Below are positions 53,599 to 62,359 of a stretch of DNA of 64,000 bases, in pieces. The translations under genes were made by a program, and so were the position numbers. Position 1 is the stretch's first letter. Every line of letters begins with the position of its first letter. The notes under the pieces are model-generated. The model did no database searches and was not told the DNA's origin. It saw only the letters and a list, made by a program, of their open reading frames with translations. This DNA comes from Gammaproteobacteria bacterium (GTDB lineage: Bacteria; Pseudomonadota; Gammaproteobacteria; Eutrophobiales; Eutrophobiaceae): positions 295,234 through 359,233 of the forward strand of contig WLWS01000002.1 in NCBI GenBank assembly GCA_012103475.1, read 5' to 3'.

Positions 53599-56049
53599 AT
53601 GAATCCACGAAATTATCTGCTTTGTCTCTTAGCTGCTATTTTTACAACACCAGTTTCAGCTCAGAGTGTATTGGAAGAAGTTGTTGTAACAGCGCAACGT
53701 AGAGAGCAAAACCTGCAGGAAGTACCAGTCAGTGTTACCGCTTTTACCGGAGCCGCTATCGAACAGGGAAATATCAGAGGGGCCACGGATTTTCTTGCTC
53801 TAACGCCTAATGTTGCCTTCACAGAAGATGGTCAGTCAGGTGCACGTGGTCTCGGAATCGGTGTTCGAGGGGTGAATAATCTGGTTACCGGCGAAAACGC
53901 TGTGATTAATTCCATCGGAATTTACCTCGATGAGTTTAGTATAGCCTCGGTTCCAAATGGTGTTGCCAATCCTTTTCTCCCGGATATGGAGCGACTGGAA
54001 GTTTTACGTGGCCCTCAGGGCACCTTTTTTGGCCGAAACGCGGTTGGTGGTGCCTTGAACCTCACCAGTAAAGACTCGACAGATGAATTCGGATACAAAT
54101 TAACGGTCGGTGGTGAGAGCTATGAAGATGCGAACGAAATGTTCAGTATCACTGGCGTGGTCAATGGGGCGCTTTCAGATAATTTTCGTGCCCGAGCAGT
54201 CCTGTTCTATGAAGATAGTGGAGGCCTTGTAGACAATATCTGTGCCACGGGTTCCACAAACTGCGCAAACGCTACCGCGAACGGATTTACTCCGAACGGT
54301 GCTCAGGATAGCGGCCACGAATACATGATGGCTCGGGTTAAGACTGTCTGGGATATCAGTGAGAGTACAACGATAAAAACAACGTTTATCTATGATGATC
54401 AGGATCAGGGTACAGATGAGAACGTGCCCTCCGGCATACTTGACGTCGACTCCGTGGATACTTTTGGTATTCAGGCTGCAATCGATCCGGGTACAGGCTT
54501 TTGGCCGAATAACCGCAATCAACTTGCTCATGATTTAAATGAATCCAACGAGTTGGAAACAATTGTGGCTGTTGTGAATGTCAATCATGAAATAAACGAT
54601 AAGTTAACCCTGAAATGGATATCTGGTCTGATAGATGTCGATCAAACACGATTGTTCGATAACGACCTGATTGGTGGTGCTGATCTGGTAGAAAGAGAGA
54701 ATCTGTATACCGGCTTTTCCTGGAGTACAGAACTTCGTCTCGAATCAACCGGTGATAGTATCGACTGGGTTGTTGGTCTGATGTATGCCAAAGACGATGT
54801 TGAGCAGGAAAACAATGTCAACGTTGGCGTTGGAGCCGAATTAGGCCATACCGCACCCGGTGGTGTGGGTTTGTTGCCGCCATTCCCGCCAAATCTGGGT
54901 CTCGCACTAAATAGCAAAAACTTTGAAGTTGAGAGTAAGGCTATCTTTGCAGATCTGACATTTCACATGACAGAAAATCTGGACTTGATTGCAGGAGGAC
55001 GTTTCACTGCTGACGAGGTAAAGAACAATCTGCGGGGGAATGGTATCGGACCTACTTGTTGCTTCCCGGGTTCACCTGGCTTCCCCGGTGGTCCTGGCTT
55101 CGCATTCTTTAATAGTTTTGCCAGTAGTCCAAGACCTCCTGTAGATGCGGATAACGATTTCACAGATTTTGCTCCACGACTCGGTTTTCGTTTACAGCTA
55201 AACGATAATGCAAATATTTATGCAATGGCCTCGAAAGGTTATAAAGCAGGTGGTTCAACAGTAGGTAACCGATCCGATCTGGCTGGTTCTCCGGCTACCG
55301 CGCTGACCTACAAAAAAGAAGTGTTGTGGAACTACGAATTCGGTATGAAAACAGAATTGTTCGATAACCGACTGCGTTTAAACGGTGCTATTTTTCATAG
55401 CGAATGGGAAGATATGCAATTTGAATCTTTCCGCTTTCTGGTACCGGGTAGTCTGGCTTCTAACTTTGAACAGTTTGTGAATATTGGAAAAGCAGAAGCC
55501 AATGGTATTGAACTTGAGTTTGTTGCCGTACCTACAGACAATCTGACGATTACCGGTGGTTTTGGTTATCTTGATACCGAAATAAAGAGTGCTGATATCG
55601 TCGAGATTACTGGTGGTTACAATGTTAATCTTCAGGGGCTTCCTTTACCGAAAGCACCGGAGTTTACTGCCAGCATTGCGGCTGAATACCGCTGGCCGAT
55701 TGGAAACAATGAAGCCTGGGGCAGAGTCGAATTTATTCATCGTGATGGCCAGTACTCTGACATTGAGGGTCTGACTAATCTGCAAACACGCGGTCCTTCA
55801 CCAAACCAGGGGCTGAGCAGACCTGTTGGTCCAGGCGAGTTCCCATATCTTAGTCCGGATTACGAGGTCGTGAATCTCAGAGCAGGCTACGACATGGATA
55901 ACTGGGCTTTCAATGTTTATATTCAGAACGTTCTGGATGAAGAGTACTACACAGGTACTCAGGAAAACTTTGGAGCTAGTGGCATTCGTTTACGACCGCA
56001 CCCCCGTATTTTTGGTGGTAGCGTCAGCTACAGCTTTGGCGGTATTTGA
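53599..56049 (+). CDS. TonB-dependent outer-membrane receptor, copy 2
   Basis: This 816-residue receptor is similar in order to copy 1: signal peptide (ending VSAQS), plug (LEEVVVTAQRREQNLQEVPVS, then RLEVLRGPQGTFFGRNAVGGALNL) and barrel with the same ending pattern YTGTQENFGASGIRLRPHPRIFGG. An extracellular-loop stretch near residues 490-502 is unusual: CCFPGSPGFPGG, a short collagen-like Gly-Pro-rich run. The copies share the same end signature but differ in loops, so they may import related but different substrates. It ends at a strong terminator. Confidence 0.93.
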   Translation: MNPRNYLLCLLAAIFTTPVSAQSVLEEVVVTAQRREQNLQEVPVSVTAFTGAAIEQGNIRGATDFLALTPNVAFTEDGQSGARGLGIGVRGVNNLVTGENAVINSIGIYLDEFSIASVPNGVANPFLPDMERLEVLRGPQGTFFGRNAVGGALNLTSKDSTDEFGYKLTVGGESYEDANEMFSITGVVNGALSDNFRARAVLFYEDSGGLVDNICATGSTNCANATANGFTPNGAQDSGHEYMMARVKTVWDISESTTIKTTFIYDDQDQGTDENVPSGILDVDSVDTFGIQAAIDPGTGFWPNNRNQLAHDLNESNELETIVAVVNVNHEINDKLTLKWISGLIDVDQTRLFDNDLIGGADLVERENLYTGFSWSTELRLESTGDSIDWVVGLMYAKDDVEQENNVNVGVGAELGHTAPGGVGLLPPFPPNLGLALNSKNFEVESKAIFADLTFHMTENLDLIAGGRFTADEVKNNLRGNGIGPTCCFPGSPGFPGGPGFAFFNSFASSPRPPVDADNDFTDFAPRLGFRLQLNDNANIYAMASKGYKAGGSTVGNRSDLAGSPATALTYKKEVLWNYEFGMKTELFDNRLRLNGAIFHSEWEDMQFESFRFLVPGSLASNFEQFVNIGKAEANGIELEFVAVPTDNLTITGGFGYLDTEIKSADIVEITGGYNVNLQGLPLPKAPEFTASIAAEYRWPIGNNEAWGRVEFIHRDGQYSDIEGLTNLQTRGPSPNQGLSRPVGPGEFPYLSPDYEVVNLRAGYDMDNWAFNVYIQNVLDEEYYTGTQENFGASGIRLRPHPRIFGGSVSYSFGGI

Positions 56050-56080
56050 GCTAAATCATAAAAGGTAGTTTAGGTGTACT

Positions 56081-56111
56081 AAAAGCCCCGATTATCTCGG
56101 GGCTTTTTTTT
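56081..56111. terminator. Rho-independent terminator after TonB receptor 2
   Basis: AAAAGCCCCGA pairs with TCGGGGCTTTT around a 5-base loop, followed by more T. An A-run on the other side lets it also act for the convergent NhaC gene. Confidence 0.9.
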
Positions 56112-56126
56112 GGCCTTCACAATTAT

Positions 56127-57608
56127 TCAAGCAGTCTCTGGAAGAGCTTTTTCATCCTTTACGATTGTGAATCCCGTATATCCATAAATTGCTGAGATGA
56201 TCGGATTGATAATATTGAAAAAACAAAAAGGAATGTAGGTGAATGTCGTTAAACCAAGTACTCCATAAATGTAAGCACCACAGGTCGTCCAGGGAATGAG
56301 AGCTGATGTCAGTGTGCCAGCGTCTTCCAGACATCTAGATAAATTCACCGCTGCAAGTTGGCGACGTTCATATTCCTTTCGCCAGATTTGCCCTGGAACA
56401 ATGATGGAGATGTATTGATCGCCTGCGATTACATTCATCAAAGCGCAATTTGAAAGCGTCACACTAATCAAGCTGCCTGTGCTTTTTGTAAATCTGACCA
56501 ATGCTTTTGCCAGAATATCAAAGACACCAATACTGGAAAAGACACCAGCCATAAGCATGGCGGAGAGAATAAGCCAGACCGTTGTGGTCATGCTACCCAT
56601 GCCACCACGATTAAGCAGCTTGTCGATGACTTCAACTCCTGAATCAGACGTATACCCTTGAAACAATGCCTGTGTGATCCCCTTAACACTACTGACAAAT
56701 GCATGACTATCGGGCGTATTGGCTAAATTGAGTACAACATTATTTTGAAAAATAACGGCGAAAAGTGCCCCAATGAGTGCTCCGGAGAAAATGGTTGGAA
56801 GAGCGGGTACGCGTTTAAAAGCCATGAAAAGCAATATCAGGAGAGGTATAAGCAGATGAATTCCAATCTCAAATTGATTCTGCAGAGCATCTGTGAAAGC
56901 GTTTAGTTCAATCGATGAGCTTATAGGTACCGTCATTGTCAGTCCAATCACAGTGTAAAGTATCAGAGAAATAAGGAAGCTAGGCACAGAAACCCAGGCC
57001 ATGTGTCTGATGTGCGAAAAGAGTTCACTGCCGGCAACAGCAGGTGAGAGATTAGTGGTATCCGAAAGAGGGGACATCTTGTCGCCGAAATAGGCACCGG
57101 ATACGATCGCGCCGACTGTCACTGGAATTGATAGACCGAGGACATTACATATTCCTACCAGTGCAAGGCCAACAGTTGCCATGGTAGTCCAGGAACTACC
57201 AATAGTCAGAGAAACGATGGCGCAAAGCAGACAGGCGGTAGGAAAAAATATTTCCGGGGAGAGGAAGTGTAATCCATAAAAAATCATGGTCGGTACAGTG
57301 CCGCTTAAGATCCAGGTGCCAACCAAAGCTCCGACACAAAACAATATAAAAATAGCGTTCGCGGCGACTCCAAGCGAGTCAGAAATGGAGCGTTCTATGT
57401 TCTTCCAGGGAACTTTGTTTTTAAATCCGACCAGAATGCCGGTGAAAGCGGTAAAGGTAAGGGCTAGTTGTATAGGCCCACCTGTCGGATAATCATTAAA
57501 CAGAATGACTGCAGTACAAATACAAATAACCAGAATCGTAACTAATGCTAGTGCCTCGCCGAGATTAGTCTTTTTACCCAAATCGGAGATATCGTTATCA
57601 TTGTTCAT
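56127..57608 (-). CDS. NhaC-family Na+/H+ antiporter-like carrier, copy 2
   Basis: This 493-residue membrane protein has about 12 spans and the NhaC motifs IVSLTIGSSWTTMATVGLALVGI and YFGDKMSPLSDTTNLSPAVAG. The GDKMSPLSDTTN signature is closer to true NhaC than the copy at 41859. It probably exchanges Na+ for protons or an organic anion. It converges on the second TonB receptor and is divergent, across 87 bp, from the tandem secreted-protein genes. Confidence 0.9.
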   Translation of the reverse strand: MNNDNDISDLGKKTNLGEALALVTILVICICTAVILFNDYPTGGPIQLALTFTAFTGILVGFKNKVPWKNIERSISDSLGVAANAIFILFCVGALVGTWILSGTVPTMIFYGLHFLSPEIFFPTACLLCAIVSLTIGSSWTTMATVGLALVGICNVLGLSIPVTVGAIVSGAYFGDKMSPLSDTTNLSPAVAGSELFSHIRHMAWVSVPSFLISLILYTVIGLTMTVPISSSIELNAFTDALQNQFEIGIHLLIPLLILLFMAFKRVPALPTIFSGALIGALFAVIFQNNVVLNLANTPDSHAFVSSVKGITQALFQGYTSDSGVEVIDKLLNRGGMGSMTTTVWLILSAMLMAGVFSSIGVFDILAKALVRFTKSTGSLISVTLSNCALMNVIAGDQYISIIVPGQIWRKEYERRQLAAVNLSRCLEDAGTLTSALIPWTTCGAYIYGVLGLTTFTYIPFCFFNIINPIISAIYGYTGFTIVKDEKALPETA

Positions 57609-57695
57609 ATATTTCTAATATCGGTAGAATTTCACTTGATGATACGCCACATTCACGCTTGTTTCATTTATCTCACGTCTGGAATCTTATAGTTC

Positions 57696-58583
57696 GTGTT
57701 CTTAAAACTGTTCAAATACACTCTTTTTTTTATGCATATTGTCGTCTCGCTATGTGCCAACGCCGAGCAGGAGCAAGAGGATGTGTCATTTGTGGTGTTG
57801 GGTAAAACAGCCAATTATCGCCAATCTGCAAGCGGTAAGCATAGCTTGCTTAACTATCATTTTTTCGCAGAAATATTCCTGAAAAAGGGTGGCAAGGTTC
57901 ATCGGGCAGCATTGATTACACCCGGTGGCAAAAATGAACTGGTATTCAAAGGCGATGAATCTGTCCTTGAAGTTCATGGTGGGCGTTATAAGGATGAAGC
58001 TTCCTTGAATCAGGCTTTTCCCGATGGGAATTATATTTTTTCCTATCGACTCTCGGATAACACTTTGTTAAACGAGACTGTGATAATAAATAACAGTACA
58101 TCACAAAGTCGTATCCCTGCGATTGTTGATATTACTCTCTTGCAGGATGGTCGCAGGGTCTCTCCGGGCAGGATTGATCCAGATGTGGATTTACTTGTTG
58201 GCTGGAGTGTATTCGAGACAGGGAATGCCGATCCGAACACAATTGTAGACGATCTGGTTTTCGTGGTGACTGGTGATTGCCATGGTAGAAAAATCGATCA
58301 TAGTGGCGGGCCATTTTCAGGAAATGAGTATCTCACATACGCATCTAGTAACTACACTATTTTAAAATCAGTCCTGAAACCGGGAGAGAGTTATCAGCTA
58401 TTTGTTGAACATGCTGATGTCGACACATCAAGCTATAGAGAGATTCCTGAAATTGCCACATACGCCGCCACCACTTTTCTTGATATTCACACCATTGGTG
58501 AGCAGAGCAGGGGAAGGCGAAAATGTTCAAAAATTATGCCGGCAATGGATGGTGGACAAACTGACAGACCTCAAAAAAACTAG
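57696..58583 (+). CDS. Secreted protein of unknown family, tandem copy 1
   Basis: This 295-residue exported protein is not recognised. A signal peptide (about 1-23, ending CANA) precedes a beta-rich domain. It shares a layout with the next gene: LLNYHFFAEIFLKKGGKV early, then DPNTIVDDLVFVV mid-protein, SYQLFVEHADV, and a closing PAMDGGQTDR. The start is GTG at 57696; an ATG at 57732 would weaken the signal peptide. No catalytic motif is seen. The strong likeness of the two implies tandem duplication. Confidence 0.7.
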   Translation: MFLKLFKYTLFFMHIVVSLCANAEQEQEDVSFVVLGKTANYRQSASGKHSLLNYHFFAEIFLKKGGKVHRAALITPGGKNELVFKGDESVLEVHGGRYKDEASLNQAFPDGNYIFSYRLSDNTLLNETVIINNSTSQSRIPAIVDITLLQDGRRVSPGRIDPDVDLLVGWSVFETGNADPNTIVDDLVFVVTGDCHGRKIDHSGGPFSGNEYLTYASSNYTILKSVLKPGESYQLFVEHADVDTSSYREIPEIATYAATTFLDIHTIGEQSRGRRKCSKIMPAMDGGQTDRPQKN

Positions 58584-58597
58584 AGAAATAACACTAT

Positions 58598-59497
58598 ATG
58601 ATTAATTGTAAACATGTAATCAGATGCATCAGTCTAATTCTGATAACAAACCTGGTGGTTTTTCCTGTGTTTTCAGAACAGGATGATTTGTGGTTTTTTG
58701 TGCTGGTGAAATCCAATAACCACAGTCAGAATCAGGATGGCGAACTAAAGTTGCTTAACTATCATTTTTTCTCTGAATTGTTTCCAAAAAAGGCGGGGAA
58801 AATTAAATCAGCGCGCCTGTCCAGACTGGGGAAAGATGAAGCGCAGTTTGAATTTGAGGACAGGGGGGATTCGTATTATTTTGAAGGCGGACACTTTAAT
58901 ACGGAGCAAGCGGTGGATGAAAGTCACCCGAACGGTGAATATGAGTTTGATATTGAATTTCATTCAGGGCGGAAAGTCAGCTCAATTATGTCTCTGTCTG
59001 GCCCTGAAGGCACTACGGATATTCCGGCTCCCATTAGAATATTTTTTCATCAACAGGGAAAAACTGTTGCGCAAAACGCGATCAATCCTTCCTTGCCTCT
59101 AGAGGTTAGTTGGAGCCTGTATTCAAATGGCCGCTTTGATCCGAATGGCGTGGTTGATGACATGATATTTGTGGTATTCCAGAGTTGTCAGGGGGAAAGG
59201 GTATTTCATACAGGTCTGCCTTTTAAGGAAAAGGAATACACTAAATTTACCACTAAAAAAATGACAGTGCCTGCGGGACGCTTTAAACCGGGCCAGACTT
59301 ATTCAATGTTTGTCGAGTTTCCACATGTGGTAGATAGCACCATTGATGATGATGTTCCAGGTTTCACCTCTTATGCAACAGCAACTTATACCGATATAAA
59401 TACGACCGGTGATATTGAAGCGGGTAGTTGTCCTGAAGATATTCCGCCGCTTGATACGGGGCAAACCGATCGAATGGATGTTGAAATAAATGAGTAA
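58598..59497 (+). CDS. Secreted protein of unknown family, tandem copy 2
   Basis: This 299-residue paralogue of copy 1 lies 14 bp downstream. It has a signal peptide (about 1-27, ending VFS), LLNYHFFSELFPKKAGKI, DPNGVVDDMIFVVFQSCQGE, TYSMFVEFPHV, and the ending PPLDTGQTDR. The conserved positions are spread over the full length, so both are one domain family. A Cys in the mid-protein VxxxCxG pattern is shared. The next gene follows after 15 bp, so all three secreted genes may form an operon with the LLM oxidoreductase. Confidence 0.7.
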   Translation: MINCKHVIRCISLILITNLVVFPVFSEQDDLWFFVLVKSNNHSQNQDGELKLLNYHFFSELFPKKAGKIKSARLSRLGKDEAQFEFEDRGDSYYFEGGHFNTEQAVDESHPNGEYEFDIEFHSGRKVSSIMSLSGPEGTTDIPAPIRIFFHQQGKTVAQNAINPSLPLEVSWSLYSNGRFDPNGVVDDMIFVVFQSCQGERVFHTGLPFKEKEYTKFTTKKMTVPAGRFKPGQTYSMFVEFPHVVDSTIDDDVPGFTSYATATYTDINTTGDIEAGSCPEDIPPLDTGQTDRMDVEINE

Positions 59498-59512
59498 ACG
59501 GAGAAAGTTATT

Positions 59513-59965
59513 ATGAGAAGAATTTATATTTTGCTACTTGCCATGCTACTGTCCATAACACTCTATGCATCGGATGATAAACAAATGAAAGATGAGGTGA
59601 TTGATAGTTATGTGATGCTGTATTACGGCGATCTCGCTGAGCCAAGGAAATTCTATGGGGAGACTCTGGGCTTTACGGCGACAATGGAAGATGACTGGCT
59701 GAGCTTGTATAAAATCACTTCCGGTTCCTATGTAGGAATAATCAAAGAAGGTGGTACGGCTTATCATCCGGCGCGAAATGAAAATTCGGTGATGCTTAGT
59801 CTGACTGTAGCCGATGCAGATGCCTGGTACGAAAAACTACAGGCTGCCGGTGATATTAAAATTCTAAAAGAGATATACAATCACAGCAAGGCACCGATTC
59901 GCGCATTCGTGGCGGAAGACCCGGGTGGTTATACCGTTGAAATATTCGAGTGGAAAAATAAATAA
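59513..59965 (+). CDS. Secreted VOC/glyoxalase-fold protein
   Basis: This 150-residue exported protein has a signal peptide (about 1-19, ending LYA) followed by a VOC (glyoxalase/bleomycin-resistance) domain: YVMLYYGDLAEPRKFYGETLGF, NSVMLSLTVADADAWYEKLQAAG, and AFVAEDPGGYTVEIFEW with the usual C-terminal Glu ligand. VOC proteins bind a metal and catalyse isomerisation, epimerisation or ring cleavage. Export of this fold is unusual. ACGGAGA precedes the ATG. It sits between secreted proteins and the second LLM enzyme. Confidence 0.8.
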   Translation: MRRIYILLLAMLLSITLYASDDKQMKDEVIDSYVMLYYGDLAEPRKFYGETLGFTATMEDDWLSLYKITSGSYVGIIKEGGTAYHPARNENSVMLSLTVADADAWYEKLQAAGDIKILKEIYNHSKAPIRAFVAEDPGGYTVEIFEWKNK

Positions 59966-59989
59966 CACTATTGGGTAGATTTGTTCGAT

Positions 59990-60988
59990 ATGAAATTTGG
60001 AGTCCGTTTAATTCAGCATTTAGGTAGTCCTAGAGATATTGTTGATTTGGGTATTCTGGCTGACAAGGCAGGGTTTGATCATGCGTGGTTTCCCAGTGAC
60101 AAGTTTATGTATCACGCCTGGAGCATTATCGCTGCGCTTTCCGAGCATACCGAGAATATAATTGTGGGCGCGAATGGTAGCGAACCTTATGGTATTTCTC
60201 CGGGTGAGACGGCAGCATTTATGGCTACTCTGGACCAACTGAATAAGGGTAGAACCGCAATTGGTTATGGCATGCATACGCAGAAAATGATCGAATGGAT
60301 GGGGATTAATGTTGATGATCGGATAACTCGTGTTCGCGAAGCTGTTGAATTGATGAGAAAGGTCTGGCGTGGAGAAATAGCGGAGTTTAGTGGGCAGGAG
60401 TTTCAGTGGTCAGATCAATGTTATTTGAGATTTGAAGCTTACAGGGAGAAAATTCCGATTTATGTTTCCGGCTTCGAAAATGATGACTTGGCACTCAGCG
60501 GTGAAATAGGTGATGGCAGTTTACCTATGGTGACGCCGCCTGAGTCAGCTAAATTGATGGTAGAACGAATTGTTAGTGGTATTGATAAAGCGGGGCGCGA
60601 CAAATCTGAAGTCGATATCTGTGGTTGTGCCTGGATATCAATGAGTGAGAATGGAAAAAATACGGATACAGATTCACTTAAGGATATTCTTGCCTACTTT
60701 GGTAACTATCTTGATGGGGAAGCACTTAACACCGTCGGCTTGAGTCAGAAAAGTTTCGCTGAGACGGCTAAAGCAGTAGAAGAACGAAACTATGGAAAAG
60801 CCAGAGAGCTGGTGACAAAAGATATGCACCAGTTGGCCATTGTGGGGACTCCTGAGGATGCCATTAAAAAGATAGAATTGCTTATTGAATCAGGTGTTAC
60901 TCAGGTTTCAATCGGTGGTCCGCTCGGGCCTGATCCGAAAGAAACACTGCGCTTGTTTGGGGAAAAAGTTATTCCTTATTTTCGCTAG
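59990..60988 (+). CDS. LLM-class (Mer-like) F420-dependent oxidoreductase, copy 2
   Basis: This 332-residue TIM-barrel oxidoreductase follows Mer (methylenetetrahydromethanopterin reductase) closely in pattern: MKFGVRLIQHLG, QLNKGRTAIGYGMHTQKMIEWMGINV, IPIYVSGFENDDLALSGEIGDGSL, AGRDKSEVDICGCAWISM, and the ending TPEDAIKKIELLIESGVTQVSIGGPLGPDPKETLRLFGEKVIP. The ATG at 59990 is preferred over a TTG three codons earlier. It lies 24 bp after the VOC gene. F420 use is inferred from subfamily and from the presence of F420 genes; it could alternatively be a sugar-phosphate dehydrogenase-like member supplying reduced F420. Confidence 0.85.
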   Translation: MKFGVRLIQHLGSPRDIVDLGILADKAGFDHAWFPSDKFMYHAWSIIAALSEHTENIIVGANGSEPYGISPGETAAFMATLDQLNKGRTAIGYGMHTQKMIEWMGINVDDRITRVREAVELMRKVWRGEIAEFSGQEFQWSDQCYLRFEAYREKIPIYVSGFENDDLALSGEIGDGSLPMVTPPESAKLMVERIVSGIDKAGRDKSEVDICGCAWISMSENGKNTDTDSLKDILAYFGNYLDGEALNTVGLSQKSFAETAKAVEERNYGKARELVTKDMHQLAIVGTPEDAIKKIELLIESGVTQVSIGGPLGPDPKETLRLFGEKVIPYFR

Positions 60989-62235
60989 CACCAAACACTG
61001 GGTAGACGGGTAAACGAGCGGTAATTAAAGCAAGTAGTATCAGTGAGCCGCAGCTGAGCCATAGAATGGGTTTGTAGTCACCAAGGGTGTCAAAACAATA
61101 GGCAAAGGCGGGCAGACCGAGCGATACGCCTAGCATCATCGACGCAAATAGAAAACCGTATATCTCACCAAAATTCCGAAGACCAAAATATCGACTGGTC
61201 AGAAATCCGAGTAAATCGACTTCTGCACCGATACTGAACCCAATTAGAATAGCTGCAATATAGGCCCAGTGGTCTATTGCACCTGAGGCAAACAGGCCAA
61301 AACCTATTGCTGAAAGTAAAAAGCAGGAGAGGGCGACATAGGGGGCAAAAAACCGGTCCATTAATAAACCGATGGGCACTCTGACGCACATGATTGTTAT
61401 GCCCACCAAAGATGCGGCAAAGTGCATTTTCTGAGGCCATCCCACGGTCGCTCAACATGGGCACCATATTCAATAAAATTCCGAATAAAGATAAAGCCAG
61501 AAGAGAAAAAATGAAGACCAGGGTTTGAAAGTTGCGGTCTCCAAGAGCCTCAGATCTGGTCATGCCAGTGAGACTGGTTTGAATATCCTCGGTCTGGGAA
61601 TCTGGCGTGTTACCATCGATACTCAAACCCATCTCTTCAGGCCGGTTTTTGAAGATCAGATATATGAAGGGAAGAGCCAGAAAAAGAATTATCCCCGCCA
61701 GAGCGTAATATCCGAAGCGCCAGCCGAACTCCCCGTTTATATACTGCACCAGCGGTGGCACGGTTGCGTAGCCCAGACCACTTCCAGTCATAGCAAGGCC
61801 GATAGCAAGACCACGGTGTCTATCAAACCAGGCTGAAATAGCAAGCATAAAAGGTAGACTATTGGCCGCCGCACCGAGAGAACCAATCAGGAAGAAAAGC
61901 AGATACAAGTGCCACAATTCTCTGACTAACAGGGGGATAAGTGCAAGACAGATACCGACAGTAAGCATCGCAGGTATTAGCACAATTTTAGCACCATAGT
62001 TATCTACAAGCCGACCAACAACAGGTATGCAAAAAATGACAGAAATCGTGAATACACTCGTGGCAAGTGTGATATCAGTGCGTGACCAGCCGAATTCATT
62101 CTGCAGCGGGAGAATGAATAAGCCGAGAGAACCAAAGGCAAACTGCCCGGGACCAACCAATAAGCCAACAATACAGGCCAAAAGAACCCACCAGCCGTAA
62201 TACATTTTTTTCTTATCTGAAGACATATTCAGCAT
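60969..62235 (-). pseudogene. Frameshifted MFS transporter (paralogue of the 30524 carrier)
   Basis: Two frames together encode a 421-residue carrier of the same length as the intact MFS at 30524. The first frame starts MLNMSSDKKKMYYGWWVLLACIVG and runs to DRGMASENA. The second continues FAASLVGITIMCVRVPIGLLMDRFFAPYV, aligning residue for residue with the intact gene. One extra base (around 61422) explains the shift, since the span is 422 codons plus 1. It is either a recent pseudogene or a sequencing error. It ends 20 bp inside the convergent LLM gene. Confidence 0.85.
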
Positions 62236-62359
62236 ATGACCTAAAAAAGTGATTGCTCTTGATACCAGTGAATCACTATAGTTGAAGCATGAAATTTATC
62301 CATAATTAATTGTTTTTAAGAAGTTTTGACTATTTCAAAAACCAAGGGGAGAAGTTGAA

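Noticed and set aside
61415..61430. Programmed frameshift in the MFS gene
   Set aside because: No slippery heptamer or downstream pseudoknot seen; a single extra base explains it better.
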